Positions 8,641 through 17,290 of a stretch of 64,000 nt of DNA are shown here, one piece after another. Below the pieces are notes generated by a model. It was not told where the DNA came from. It saw nothing but the letters and a program-made list of their open reading frames with translations, and searched no databases. This DNA comes from Flavobacteriaceae bacterium (GTDB lineage: Bacteria > Bacteroidota > Bacteroidia > Flavobacteriales > Flavobacteriaceae). Both the position numbers and the translations under genes were made by a program. Positions within the stretch are counted from its first letter, which is position 1, and every line of letters starts with the position of its first letter. The stretch lies in assembly GCA_947446635.1 (NCBI GenBank), contig CANFHF010000006.1, positions 1-64,000 of the forward strand, given 5' to 3'.

Positions 8641-9296
8641 ATATTAAGATATTTGTCCAAATAATCAGAGCGTTCTTTTAATGTATTGATATAATTGTCT
8701 TCAAGATGGTCGGATATGATTTCAAAATTATATCTTCTAAATGCCTGAATTATTTCATTCATGGGCCCTAAACTTATTTTTAAAGTTACCTGAATATTTA
8801 CTGAATCTGCCTCAGAAATAAACAATCCCAAAAGTTTCCCATTATTGCTTTCTACGATTTGGGTAATTTGACTCAGTGAATAATCCACTACTGCTTTTTT
8901 GATAACAATAATCCCTCCAGGCTCTTTTAAAAATGGGGTCTCGTTGAAAAATCCCATAATGTCGCCGATTTCATAATAACCAACATATTTGTTTTCTTCG
9001 TCTAAAACAGGAACTAAGTTAGTGTGGTTTTGCGCAAATACTTCCAAGACGTCCAGCCAAACCATATTGGTTCTGACAAAAAATTTCTCAAAGGAATACC
9101 TATAATCGATAATTTTTTTATCACTTATAAAAGTTTCGATGTCTTCAGTAGCAACACTCCCAATGTAAATTTGCTCTTCTACAACAGGAAAATGGGAAAA
9201 GGATAAATCACTTAAAAAGCCCTGAACATCCGCAATAGTCTCCCGGCTGTCAATCGCTTTGTAATCATTAGTAATATAGTTTGTAATTTGTGTCAT
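8637..9296 (-). CDS. CBS-domain protein
   Basis: About 219 residues from the ATG at 9296; an upstream in-frame codon at 9341 looks spurious. Two CBS repeats are visible: the first around ETIADVQGFLSDLSFSHFPVVE, the second around WLDVLEVFAQNHTNLVPVLDE and KYVGYYEIGDIMGFF. A C-terminal ACT-like segment follows (IVIKKAVVDYSLSQITQIVES). CBS pairs sense adenosyl nucleotides; no effector domain is present, so the target is unknown. It is divergent from pdxJ and lies upstream of nadK, which hints at an adenine-nucleotide-linked role. Confidence 0.85.
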   Translation of the reverse strand: MTQITNYITNDYKAIDSRETIADVQGFLSDLSFSHFPVVEEQIYIGSVATEDIETFISDKKIIDYRYSFEKFFVRTNMVWLDVLEVFAQNHTNLVPVLDEENKYVGYYEIGDIMGFFNETPFLKEPGGIIVIKKAVVDYSLSQITQIVESNNGKLLGLFISEADSVNIQVTLKISLGPMNEIIQAFRRYNFEIISDHLEDNYINTLKERSDYLDKYLNI

Positions 9297-9361
9297 GAAT
9301 TGATCCAATATATTTGATGCAAAATAATCAAAATTATACAATAACAGCTAGTTTTACTTTG

Positions 9362-9369
9362 TATTTTTG
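9362..9369 (+). promoter_or_regulatory. Candidate -7 element of pdxJ
   Basis: TATTTTTG matches the Bacteroidota -7 consensus TAnnTTTG and lies about 40 bases before the pdxJ start. No clear -33 TTG at the usual spacing. Confidence 0.4.
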
Positions 9370-9408
9370 CATTTCTAAATTCAATAAATATCTTCAAAAA
9401 GTATTCCA

Positions 9409-10122
9409 ATGACAAAGTTAAGTGTAAATATTAACAAAATAGCCACTTTACGAAATGCTCGTGGAGGAAATGTACCTGATTTTTTAAAAGTGGCTACTGA
9501 TATTCAGAAATTTGGAGGTCAAGGCATTACCATTCATCCAAGACCAGATGAAAGACATATCCGATATCAAGATGCCCGAGATTTAAAATCAATCGTTTAC
9601 ACCGAATACAACATCGAAGGGAATCCCGAAAAAACGTTTGTCGACCTCGTTCTCGAAATAAAGCCCACACAAGTTACTTTAGTCCCTGACGCTGTTGATG
9701 CCATAACCTCAAATGCGGGTTGGAATACTTTAAAAAACAAGGATTTTCTAACCGAAATAGTTCAGGAATTTCAACGAAATGGCATTCGAACTTCCATCTT
9801 TGTCGATCCAGTTCTCGAAATGATTGAAGGAGCCAAAAGAATTGGAACAGAGAGGATTGAATTGTATACCGAAGCCTTCGGGCACGAATATAGTTTGGGA
9901 AATAAAAAAGGGATTGACCCTTATGTGAAATCTGCTATTTTAGCTAATGAACTGGGATTGGGAATCAATGCGGGTCATGACTTGAGCCTAGATAACATCG
10001 AATTTTTTAAACAAAATATCCCTGGCTTACTTGAAGTCTCCATTGGCCATGCCCTTATTTCCGAAGCCATTTATCTCGGATTGGACAATGTGGTGAATAT
10101 GTATTTGCAAAAATTGAAATAA
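9409..10122 (+). CDS. pdxJ: Pyridoxine 5'-phosphate synthase
   Basis: Last step of DXP-dependent vitamin B6 synthesis: joins 3-amino-2-oxopropyl phosphate and 1-deoxyxylulose 5-phosphate. The 237-residue TIM-barrel protein begins KLSVNINKIATLRNARGG and has the conserved ITIHPRPDERHI block, a conserved Glu region (YNIEGNP), QVTLVPD, and the phosphate-binding NAGHDLSLDN and EVSIGHALISEA motifs. Full family length. A hydrolase gene follows after 5 bases, so the two are probably co-transcribed. Confidence 0.96.
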   Translation: MTKLSVNINKIATLRNARGGNVPDFLKVATDIQKFGGQGITIHPRPDERHIRYQDARDLKSIVYTEYNIEGNPEKTFVDLVLEIKPTQVTLVPDAVDAITSNAGWNTLKNKDFLTEIVQEFQRNGIRTSIFVDPVLEMIEGAKRIGTERIELYTEAFGHEYSLGNKKGIDPYVKSAILANELGLGINAGHDLSLDNIEFFKQNIPGLLEVSIGHALISEAIYLGLDNVVNMYLQKLK

Positions 10123-10127
10123 ATAAT

Positions 10128-10889
10128 ATGCTCTACTCAAAAATAGAAGGCTCCGGTAAACCCCTCTTAATTTTACATGGATTTCTGGGAATGTCCGACA
10201 ATTGGAAATCCCTCGGTGTCCAATTTGCCTCGGATGGTTTTCAGGTTCATCTTTTAGATTTGAGAAATCATGGCCGAAGTTTTCACTCCGACGAATTCAG
10301 CTATGGACTCATGGTTCAGGATGTATATGACTATTGCAAAACCAATAATTTAGAAAAAATCAATATCATAGGACATTCTATGGGCGGAAAAACAGCGATG
10401 CTATTTGCTGTAACTTATCCTGAAATGATTGAAAAATTAATTGTTGCCGATATTGGGCCAAAATTCTATCCACAACACCACCAAACTATTCTCGAAGGAT
10501 TGAATGCGGTCGACTTTTCAAAAAAACCAAGCCGAAACGAAGTGGAAGAAATCGTCTCACATTACATAACTGACTTTGGCACCAGACAATTCTTATTGAA
10601 AAGTCTTTATTGGCAAGAGCCAGGACAATTGGCCTTTCGATTTAACTTAGCTGTTTTTAATAAAAAAATAGAGGAAATAGGAAAGTCACTTCCTGAAAAT
10701 GCAATTTATAACAAACCAACCCTTTTTATTCGTGGCGGAAATTCTAATTATATTTTAGACACTGATTTCGTGAATATAAAAAAGCATTTTCCAAATTCAA
10801 AAATAGAAACTATTTCTAATACGGGTCATTGGCTTCACGCCGAAAACCCAGAAGTGTTTTACAAAATGACGCGTTCCTTTTTAGAATAA
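10128..10889 (+). CDS. Alpha/beta hydrolase (YbfF-like esterase family)
   Basis: A 253-residue alpha/beta-hydrolase with the oxyanion segment LHGFLGMSDNW, the nucleophile elbow GHSMGG (Ser84), and a C-terminal catalytic His in NTGHWLHAENPE. A probable acid lies near IVADIGPK or in the C-terminal third. Closest recalled relatives are YbfF-type acyl-CoA or ester hydrolases; the substrate cannot be read from the sequence. It follows pdxJ by 5 bases. Confidence 0.88.
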   Translation: MLYSKIEGSGKPLLILHGFLGMSDNWKSLGVQFASDGFQVHLLDLRNHGRSFHSDEFSYGLMVQDVYDYCKTNNLEKINIIGHSMGGKTAMLFAVTYPEMIEKLIVADIGPKFYPQHHQTILEGLNAVDFSKKPSRNEVEEIVSHYITDFGTRQFLLKSLYWQEPGQLAFRFNLAVFNKKIEEIGKSLPENAIYNKPTLFIRGGNSNYILDTDFVNIKKHFPNSKIETISNTGHWLHAENPEVFYKMTRSFLE

Positions 10890-10920
10890 TAATAACTACT
10901 TTTATATAAATAGCAAAAGT

Positions 10921-11265
10921 ATGAATCTGATTATAAAAATAGTAATTACTGCCATTTTAGTGATGGGAATTGCGCATGGTATTCCAGGAGTTCATGTAGT
11001 GAGTTTTGTAACCGCCTTAATTGTAGCAGTTGTTCTAGGTATGTTAAACATATTTATTAAACCAATATTGGTACTATTGACTTTGCCAGCCACCATCTTT
11101 ACTTTAGGATTATTTTTGCTGGTTATTAATGCAGTAATTATTCTACTGTGCGCTAATATTGTCGGTGGGTTTAGGGTAGATTCTTTTTGGACGGCATTAT
11201 TATTTAGCATCATACTGTCTTTTTTGCAATCTATTATGTATAAATTTTTAGGAAACGACAAATAA
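10921..11265 (+). CDS. Small four-helix membrane protein (phage-holin-IV-like family)
   Basis: 114 residues, almost entirely hydrophobic, with about four transmembrane helices (IVITAILVMGIAHGIPGV, SFVTALIVAVVLGML, TLPATIFTLGLFLLVINAVII, FWTALLFSIILSFLQS). The pattern NIFIKPILVLLTLPATIFTLGLF is typical of the family labelled 'mycobacterial 4 TMS phage holin', widespread as a chromosomal membrane protein of unknown role. There are no phage genes nearby, so holin function is not implied. Confidence 0.8.
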   Translation: MNLIIKIVITAILVMGIAHGIPGVHVVSFVTALIVAVVLGMLNIFIKPILVLLTLPATIFTLGLFLLVINAVIILLCANIVGGFRVDSFWTALLFSIILSFLQSIMYKFLGNDK

Positions 11266-11318
11266 AAGAAGATTGCTTTTGGGCGAAATAAAACCCTTTA
11301 ATTCGATCGATTAAAAAC

Positions 11319-11349
11319 TTGTTTGGGTTGCAAAAATTTTATAATTTTG
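11319..11349 (+). promoter_or_regulatory. Promoter of tig
   Basis: TTG at 11319-11321 and TAATTTTG at 11342-11349, 20 bases apart, match the flavobacterial -33/-7 pair. The -7 element lies inside a perfect inverted repeat. Confidence 0.6.
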
Positions 11350-11355
11350 CAACCC
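11325..11355. promoter_or_regulatory. 11-bp perfect inverted repeat over the tig promoter
   Basis: GGGTTGCAAAA (11325-11335) and TTTTGCAACCC (11345-11355) flank a 9-base centre. The right arm covers the 3' half of the -7 element. It could be an operator, a leader hairpin, or a weak terminator of the upstream membrane-protein gene. There is no T-run after it, which argues against a terminator. Confidence 0.6.
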
Positions 11356-11383
11356 AATTTTATTATGTAAATTAACGAAGAAG

Positions 11384-12709
11384 ATGGATATTAAAAGAGT
11401 AGCATTAGACGCAGTAAACGAGACAATTGTAATGACAGTGGTTCACATGGATTACAAAGGTCAAGTAGCCAAAAGAATAAACGAGAAAATGCCTTTGGCA
11501 ACCGTTAAAGGGTTTAGAAAAGGGGCTGTGCCAAAAGACCTTGTTGAAAAACAATATGGAAAGGCTATCAAACAAGAAGAAGTTCAAAAAGTAGTTGATT
11601 TAGCCTTAGAGCGTTTTGTGCAATCCGAAAGATTAAACCTTCTTGGAACTCCTCTAGCCAAATTAAACGAAAACTTTTCTTGGGACGCCGAAGAATTGGT
11701 TTTTGAATATGAAATCGGTTTGGTTCCAACTTTCGAAATAGATCTTGATGCTAAAAATAACATTGTTAAATATATAGTTTCTGCCGACGATAAATTAATT
11801 GAAGGTCAAGTAACACGAATCCAAAAGCAATTTGGTACTCCCATTACCCAAGAAGCTGTAGAGGCAGAATCTGATATTACAGGAACTTTCTCAAATGAAG
11901 CCGAAGGTATCAACAATACTACTACAATTGCTTTGTCTATTTTTAAAGATAAAGACACAGCGGATAAATTCATCGGTAAAAAAGTGGGTGATGTAGTTAC
12001 AATAAATACAAAAGGATTATTCGAAGATGATCATCAGTTGATGGATTATTTGAAGGTAGGTCACGACAATGTTCACGGGTTGGAAATTGATATTGACTTT
12101 ACAATTGAAGCCATCAACAGAGCAGAATTAGCGGAATTAAACCAAGAATTGTTCGACAAACTTTTTGGATCAGGGACTGTTGCTTCTCTTGAAGAGTTGA
12201 AAGCCAAAATTAAGGAAGATGCCGAAAGTCAATTTGCTCAACAAGCAGACCAAAAATTATTGGGTGATGTGACCGAGTTTTTAATCGAAAATACAAAATT
12301 CGATTTGCCAGCTGAATTCCTTAAAAAATGGTTGCAAACTGTGGGCGAAAAACAACTTTCTCCAGCTGAAGCAGAAGTAGAATACGCAAGATCTGAAAAA
12401 GGATTGCGTTTTCAATTAATCGAAGGAAAAGCATTATCTCAAAATGATATTAAAATCACTTTCGAAGATTTGAAATCATTTACCACAAAAAATATCCGTC
12501 AGCAAATGGCGCAATTCGGGCAAACCAATCCTACCGACGAAGAAGTTCAAGGAATTGTAGCGCGTGTTTTGGCAAATCAAGATGAGGTGAAAAGACTTTC
12601 TGACCAAGTGGTTGCCGAAAAACTATTGGAATTGTTCAAAGAAAAAGCAAATCCAACAACTAAAAAAGTTACCTACGAGCAATTTATTGCAGCCTCATAT
12701 GGTGAGTAA
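11384..12709 (+). CDS. tig: Trigger factor
   Basis: Ribosome-bound chaperone for nascent chains. The 441-residue product begins with a ribosome-binding domain whose signature is MPLATVKGFRKGAVPKDLVEKQYG (Gly-Phe-Arg-Lys loop near residues 44-47). A PPIase-like middle part and a long helical C-terminal chaperone domain follow. The middle part lacks an obvious complete FKBP active-site pattern, so prolyl isomerase activity is doubtful. It lies upstream of clpP-clpX, the same grouping as in many bacteria, with a strong terminator in between. Confidence 0.94.
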   Translation: MDIKRVALDAVNETIVMTVVHMDYKGQVAKRINEKMPLATVKGFRKGAVPKDLVEKQYGKAIKQEEVQKVVDLALERFVQSERLNLLGTPLAKLNENFSWDAEELVFEYEIGLVPTFEIDLDAKNNIVKYIVSADDKLIEGQVTRIQKQFGTPITQEAVEAESDITGTFSNEAEGINNTTTIALSIFKDKDTADKFIGKKVGDVVTINTKGLFEDDHQLMDYLKVGHDNVHGLEIDIDFTIEAINRAELAELNQELFDKLFGSGTVASLEELKAKIKEDAESQFAQQADQKLLGDVTEFLIENTKFDLPAEFLKKWLQTVGEKQLSPAEAEVEYARSEKGLRFQLIEGKALSQNDIKITFEDLKSFTTKNIRQQMAQFGQTNPTDEEVQGIVARVLANQDEVKRLSDQVVAEKLLELFKEKANPTTKKVTYEQFIAASYGE

Positions 12710-12733
12710 ATTTTAGAAAAAATTAGTATCTTT

Positions 12734-12769
12734 GAGCGTCAAAAGAATTTCTTTTGACGCTCTTTTTTT
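12734..12769 (+). terminator. Rho-independent terminator after tig
   Basis: A perfect 12-bp stem (GAGCGTCAAAAG with CTTTTGACGCTC) with a 5-base loop is followed by seven T residues. Confidence 0.9.
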
Positions 12770-12771
12770 AT

Positions 12772-12796
12772 TGTCACCCTGAGCGCAGTCGAAGGG
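12772..12796. repeat. Dispersed intergenic repeat (CCCTGAGCGCAGTCGAAGGG type)
   Basis: The 25-base segment just after the tig terminator, with ends CCCT and AGGG, matches a short imperfect palindrome I recall as very common between genes in Bacteroidota and some other phyla. Only one copy is visible here. Confidence 0.55.
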
Positions 12797-12818
12797 TTAA
12801 ACCTTAAACCTTAAAATT

Positions 12819-13490
12819 ATGAACTACGGCTTAGAATTTAAAAAATTTGCTACAAAACACCAAGGTGTAAATGCGATGTACTATGACAAAATCGTAAGCG
12901 CCATGACGCCTACGAATATGACCCCTTATATTATTGAAGAACGCCAATTGAACATTTCTCAATTAGACGTTTTTTCGAGATTAATGATGGATAGAATTAT
13001 TTTCTTGGGAACAGGAATTGATGATCAAATTGCAAATATCGTTCAGGCTCAATTGCTTTTTCTTGAAAGTGCCGATGCTTCAAAAGATATTCAAATTTAT
13101 TTGAATTCCCCTGGGGGAAGCGTTTATGCAGGATTAGGAATTTATGATACGATGCAATATATCAAACCAGACGTTGCTACAATTTGTACCGGAATGGCCG
13201 CATCTATGGGAGCCGTTCTTTTGTGCGCTGGGGCAGCCGGAAAACGTTCGGCTTTGCCACATTCAAGAGTGATGATTCACCAACCGTCAGGCGGCGCGCA
13301 AGGTGTTGCAACGGATATGGAGATAAACCTCCGCGAAATGTTGAAATTAAAAGACGAATTGTACAAAATCATTTCGCATCATTCTGGTCAAACATTCGAA
13401 AAAGTGCACCAAGATAGCGAGCGTGATTACTGGATGATTGCTGACGAAGCAAAAGAATACGGGATGATTGACGAAGTGTTGAGAAGATAA
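12819..13490 (+). CDS. clpP: ATP-dependent Clp protease proteolytic subunit
   Basis: Tetradecameric serine protease that works with ClpX. The 223-residue product shows the catalytic Ser in GMAASMGAVLL (Ser129) and His in RVMIHQPSGG (His154), with a catalytic Asp expected in the DSERDYWM region. About 30 residues precede the conserved body and may be a propeptide, as in other ClpP proteins. It is 66 bases upstream of clpX, so co-transcription of the protease and its unfoldase is likely. Confidence 0.97.
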   Translation: MNYGLEFKKFATKHQGVNAMYYDKIVSAMTPTNMTPYIIEERQLNISQLDVFSRLMMDRIIFLGTGIDDQIANIVQAQLLFLESADASKDIQIYLNSPGGSVYAGLGIYDTMQYIKPDVATICTGMAASMGAVLLCAGAAGKRSALPHSRVMIHQPSGGAQGVATDMEINLREMLKLKDELYKIISHHSGQTFEKVHQDSERDYWMIADEAKEYGMIDEVLRR

Positions 13491-13556
13491 TAATAAAGTA
13501 ATGGGTTAAAAGTTTTGCGTTTTTAACGTACAACTTTTGACGCCTAACCTAAAAAA

Positions 13557-14789
13557 ATGGCAAAACCAAAATTAGAATGTTCCTTCTGTGGAAGAAAAAA
13601 ACCGGAAACCAATTTATTGATTGCCGGAATTGACGCACATATTTGTGATAAATGTATCGAACAAGCCCATGGAATTGTTCTCGAAGAATTAAAATCAAGC
13701 GGCAAGTCTAACTTGCCAGTTGACTTGGTTTTGAAAAAACCTAAAGAAATCAGGGCTTTCCTGGATCAATATGTGATTGGTCAAGACCAAACCAAAAAAG
13801 TGATGGCAGTTGCGGTTTACAATCATTACAAACGTTTGATGCAACAAGAATTGCATGACGAGGTAGAGATTGAAAAAAGCAATATTATTATGGTAGGTCA
13901 AACTGGAACAGGGAAAACACTGGTTGCCAAAACTATTGCAAAAATGCTTGATGTTCCTTTAGCTATTGTAGATGCAACTGTATTGACCGAAGCGGGTTAT
14001 GTGGGAGAGGATGTTGAAAGTATTTTGACCCGTTTGTTACAAGCCGCCGATTATGATGTTACTAAAGCCGAAAGAGGAATTGTTTTTATTGATGAAATCG
14101 ACAAAATTGCTCGAAAAAGTGACAATCCATCTATAACGCGAGATGTTTCTGGAGAAGGAGTGCAACAGGCTTTGTTGAAATTATTGGAAGGAACTGTGGT
14201 AAATGTTCCACCAAAAGGAGGGAGAAAACACCCAGACCAGAAATTTGTTGAGGTTAATACCCAAAATATCTTGTTTATTGCCGGTGGCGCTTTCGACGGA
14301 ATAGAGCGAATTATTTCCAAACGATTGAATCGTCAAGCCGTTGGTTATTCTACTTCTAAAAACGTGGATAATATTGACAAAGACAATTTATTGCAATATA
14401 TCATTCCAAAAGACATCAAGGATTTTGGATTAATTCCTGAAATCATTGGTCGTTTACCCGTGTTGACGCACATGGATCCTTTGGACAGAGAAACTTTGAG
14501 AGCGATTTTGACACAGCCTAAAAATGCTTTAATCAAGCAATATCAAAAATTATTTTTGATGGACGAAGTAGAATTCAATATCACGGATGATGCCTTGGAT
14601 TTTATTGTCGAAAAAGCATTAGAATACAAACTAGGAGCACGTGGATTGCGTTCTTTATGTGAGGCCATCTTGACCGATGCCATGTATGAATTGCCAAGTT
14701 CTGATGAAAAAACATTAGAAATAGATGTAGATTACGCTAAAGAAACTTTGAATAGAAATTTATTGAAACGATTAGAAATCGCTTCGTAA
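13557..14789 (+). CDS. clpX: ATP-dependent Clp protease ATP-binding subunit ClpX
   Basis: AAA+ unfoldase that feeds substrates to ClpP. Of the 410 residues, the N-terminal zinc-binding domain has Cys8, Cys11, Cys30 and Cys33. The Walker A GQTGTGKT lies near 114-121, Walker B in [10 protein letters not shown], the pore loop in [11 protein letters not shown], and sensor motifs and the ClpP-binding loop region around [18 protein letters not shown]. Full length with all motifs intact. The gap before it contains the inverted pair AAAAGTT/AACTTTT, possibly a leader hairpin. A terminator follows. Confidence 0.98.
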   Translation: MAKPKLECSFCGRKKPETNLLIAGIDAHICDKCIEQAHGIVLEELKSSGKSNLPVDLVLKKPKEIRAFLDQYVIGQDQTKKVMAVAVYNHYKRLMQQELHDEVEIEKSNIIMVGQTGTGKTLVAKTIAKMLDVPLAIVDATVLTEAGYVGEDVESILTRLLQAADYDVTKAERGIVFIDEIDKIARKSDNPSITRDVSGEGVQQALLKLLEGTVVNVPPKGGRKHPDQKFVEVNTQNILFIAGGAFDGIERIISKRLNRQAVGYSTSKNVDNIDKDNLLQYIIPKDIKDFGLIPEIIGRLPVLTHMDPLDRETLRAILTQPKNALIKQYQKLFLMDEVEFNITDDALDFIVEKALEYKLGARGLRSLCEAILTDAMYELPSSDEKTLEIDVDYAKETLNRNLLKRLEIAS

Positions 14790-14810
14790 TTTTTTGGTTT
14801 ATATAATTTC

Positions 14811-14850
14811 AAACCCGACGGCTTATAATAATCTGTCGGGTTTCTTATTA
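14811..14850 (+). terminator. Terminator after clpX
   Basis: The stem AAACCCGAC (14811-14819) / GTCGGGTTT (14835-14843) is followed by a short T-rich stretch. Confidence 0.75.
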
Positions 14851-14942
14851 AATAACAGAAACCTGTTTATTAGAAAAAACAAGGGATATTCTTTTTTATA
14901 AACAATAGATTGTCGATTTTTGTCCATTGTAAATCAATATAA

Positions 14943-16178
14943 ATGAAAACAGAAGATAAAGAAATTATTTTGTTAAAAGTTTCTGGTCAGGATAAACCAG
15001 GGGTGACAGCTGGCTTAACTTCGATATTGGCGACTTATGATGCCACTATTTTAGATATTGGTCAGGCCGATATTCATGATACCTTATCTTTGGGAATTTT
15101 ATTTGAAATAAAAACAGGATCTAGTTCAGGGCCTGTTTTGAAAGATTTATTGTTCAAAGCTTATGAATTAGGGATTAAGGTTAACTTTATTCCCATTACT
15201 ATTCCAGATTACGAAAGTTGGGTTAAAGCACAAAGCAAGCAACGCTATATTATCAATGTTTTAGGCGAAACCTTGACCGCTGCTCAATTGGCGGCTGTGA
15301 CCAAAATAATGTCGGACCAAAATTTGAATATCGATTCTATCATACGATTAACGGGTAGAACTTCGGTGGTGGAAAAAGAAGAATATCCTCGTTCTTGTGT
15401 GCAATTATCCGTAACGGGTACTATTGTCGATAAAACGATAATGACTGCTAACTTTATGGAAATTTCTGGAAATTTAGATGTTGATATCTCTTTTCAGGAA
15501 GATAATATGTACAGAAGAAACAGACGTTTGGTGTGTTTTGATATGGATTCTACCTTAATTCAAACTGAAGTCATTGATGAATTAGCGGAATTAGCAGGTG
15601 TTGGTGAGCAAGTTAGAGCCATCACCGAATCGGCAATGAATGGCGAAATTGATTTTAGCGAAAGCTTCAAAAAACGCATGGCCTTGTTAGAAGGCTTGAG
15701 TGAAAATGTACTACATAATGTGGCAATAAATTTACCAATTACCAAAGGTGCACATCGCTTGATGAAAGCCTTGAAATATTACGGTTATAAAACCGCTATT
15801 TTATCTGGAGGCTTTACCTATTTTGGGGATTATTTGCAAAAGGAATTGGGAATTGATTATGTTTATGCCAATCAATTGGAGATTAAAGACGGTAAGTTAA
15901 CGGGGAACTATTTAGGTGAAATTGTTGACGGGGCAAAGAAAGCCGAATACTTAAAAGCCATTGCCGAAAAAGAAGGCATACACATTAATCAAACCATTGC
16001 CGTGGGTGATGGTGCGAATGATTTGCCGATGCTGAATTTGGCAGGTTTAGGAATTGCTTTTCATGCCAAACCTAAAGTAAAAGAAAACGCTGCTACCTCC
16101 ATTTCCAGTCTGGGTCTCGATGGAATTTTATACCTATTAGGCTATCACGACAGGCATATTGATATGATGCAGGAGTAG
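14943..16178 (+). CDS. serB: Phosphoserine phosphatase with N-terminal ACT domains
   Basis: Final step of serine synthesis. Of 411 residues, about 1-185 form two ACT-like regulatory modules (ILLKVSGQDKPGVTAGLTS; a second one after RYIINVLGET). The rest is a HAD phosphatase: motif I DMDSTL with nucleophile Asp200 and acid Asp202, motif II in LSGGFTYF, motif III/IV in VGDGANDLPML. The ACT part suggests feedback by serine, as known for related enzymes; this is an inference. Transcribed alone, with a strong terminator behind it. Confidence 0.95.
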   Translation: MKTEDKEIILLKVSGQDKPGVTAGLTSILATYDATILDIGQADIHDTLSLGILFEIKTGSSSGPVLKDLLFKAYELGIKVNFIPITIPDYESWVKAQSKQRYIINVLGETLTAAQLAAVTKIMSDQNLNIDSIIRLTGRTSVVEKEEYPRSCVQLSVTGTIVDKTIMTANFMEISGNLDVDISFQEDNMYRRNRRLVCFDMDSTLIQTEVIDELAELAGVGEQVRAITESAMNGEIDFSESFKKRMALLEGLSENVLHNVAINLPITKGAHRLMKALKYYGYKTAILSGGFTYFGDYLQKELGIDYVYANQLEIKDGKLTGNYLGEIVDGAKKAEYLKAIAEKEGIHINQTIAVGDGANDLPMLNLAGLGIAFHAKPKVKENAATSISSLGLDGILYLLGYHDRHIDMMQE

Positions 16179-16201
16179 TGATACACTAGTCGAATAAAAA
16201 C

Positions 16202-16241
16202 AAACAAAGCTCAAAAACAACTGTTTTTGAGCTTTGTTTTT
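16202..16241 (+). terminator. Strong terminator after serB
   Basis: A 17-bp perfect stem (16202-16218 with 16223-16239, core AAAGCTCAAAAAC) and a 4-base loop, followed by T residues. It may also serve the minus-strand gene ending at 16318. Confidence 0.85.
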
Positions 16242-16317
16242 AACAAAACCTTTTTATAAAATCCATTCTATCGGATATTCAAATCGAAATATTTACTTAA
16301 AAATAATCTCTATCGCT

Positions 16318-16689
16318 TTACTTAATAAAAGAAAGCCATTTTTCATATGTATTCCCTAAGACTGGTATTGGATTCATATCTCCATTATTAGCACTAATTA
16401 TGGCTTTAATATATACCTTAATCAAATATATTGAAATACTCCCCAATACAAAAACAAGTAAAATCACTGTCATTAAATATGTAAAAATACCTAATAGGTC
16501 AGAACCCACACCTGCAATAAGAAAGAAAGGTATGAATAAAAAAACAAAACTAGTGCAGTGCAAACCAAGTGCTTGTTTTAAATGATATGTTCCCAATTTT
16601 GTTTTATTATTATTGTTAATGTAAAGAGCTATAATAAAACCTATTAGAGTTAAATATGCTAAAACTGAAACTTTTTTTATGTTTTCCAT
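16318..16689 (-). CDS. DUF4870-like small membrane protein
   Basis: 123 residues with three hydrophobic segments (VSVLAYLTLIGFIIALYI, LHCTSFVFLFIPFFLIAGV, LMTVILLVFVLGSISIYLI). The first-helix/loop pattern ending in YHLKQALGLH matches the DUF4870/Tic20-like family, small inner-membrane proteins without known function. It lies 5 bases downstream of a Cys-rich lipoprotein gene and is probably co-transcribed with it. Confidence 0.7.
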   Translation of the reverse strand: MENIKKVSVLAYLTLIGFIIALYINNNNKTKLGTYHLKQALGLHCTSFVFLFIPFFLIAGVGSDLLGIFTYLMTVILLVFVLGSISIYLIKVYIKAIISANNGDMNPIPVLGNTYEKWLSFIK

Positions 16690-16694
16690 TTATA

Positions 16695-16904
16695 TTATTT
16701 ATTAAAAGACAAATTGCATGTGTTACAAGTTACCATGGTATCTGGAAAATTTTCACAAGGATGAGTCCCTCCATTACATCCATTTGGACATTTTTTTTCA
16801 GAGGAACTGCTAGAAGTTTCATATGAAGATAACGACGATTTTTTATTACATCCAACATTTAATAATGTAATAGTCAATAATGATAAGATTAATAATTTTT
16901 TCAT
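16695..16904 (-). CDS. Small Cys-rich lipoprotein, unknown function
   Basis: 69 residues. The signal peptide KKLLILSLLTITLLNVGC ends in a lipobox (NVGC, lipidated Cys near residue 19). A Ser-rich linker follows, then two cysteine clusters, CPNGCNGGTHPC and CNTC, which could bind zinc or form disulfides. I do not recognise the family. It is the first of a tight two-gene unit with the DUF4870-like gene. Confidence 0.65.
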   Translation of the reverse strand: MKKLLILSLLTITLLNVGCNKKSSLSSYETSSSSSEKKCPNGCNGGTHPCENFPDTMVTCNTCNLSFNK

Positions 16905-16977
16905 AATATAATTTTGTTTTACAGATTGATTTTAAATATTGTTTTTTAGTCTTAATTTTTAATTATTTAGGTTTTAA

Positions 16978-17286
16978 CTATTCATTTCTGACAAATTCAT
17001 GACCGCCATTTTTCCATTCTTCTATAGTTACTTTATGAATATTATTTGGCCTACTATACAATGAACCAGGGTCGTATACATCGTAAATACATCTGTATTC
17101 ACTATTTCCTATAAATTTGACAGACATATATTTTACCTGCATACCCATCCTCTCTGCTCTAAATACCATATCACTCTTTATTTCATCAGAATGCCCACTA
17201 CCATTGAAATACCAAAAAGTCAATATAATACCAAAAAGTAATATGAAAGGCAAAGGATGTTTTTTTAATTTTTTTTTGTTATCCAT
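16978..17286 (-). CDS. Single-pass membrane protein, unknown function
   Basis: 102 residues. A lysine-rich N-terminus (DNKKKLKKH) precedes one hydrophobic helix (PLPFILLFGIILTFWYF), followed by a polar domain of about 70 residues containing YRCIYDVYDPG. The charge pattern suggests N-in topology with the domain outside the cytoplasm. No family recognised. It starts 4 bases after the stop of the upstream 104-residue gene, so the two likely share a transcript. Confidence 0.55.
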   Translation of the reverse strand: MDNKKKLKKHPLPFILLFGIILTFWYFNGSGHSDEIKSDMVFRAERMGMQVKYMSVKFIGNSEYRCIYDVYDPGSLYSRPNNIHKVTIEEWKNGGHEFVRNE

Positions 17287-17290
17287 GAGA

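Noticed and set aside
10921..11265. Holin-like membrane protein as a prophage marker
   Set aside because: No endolysin, capsid, integrase or other phage gene is near; the family is a common chromosomal membrane protein despite its name.
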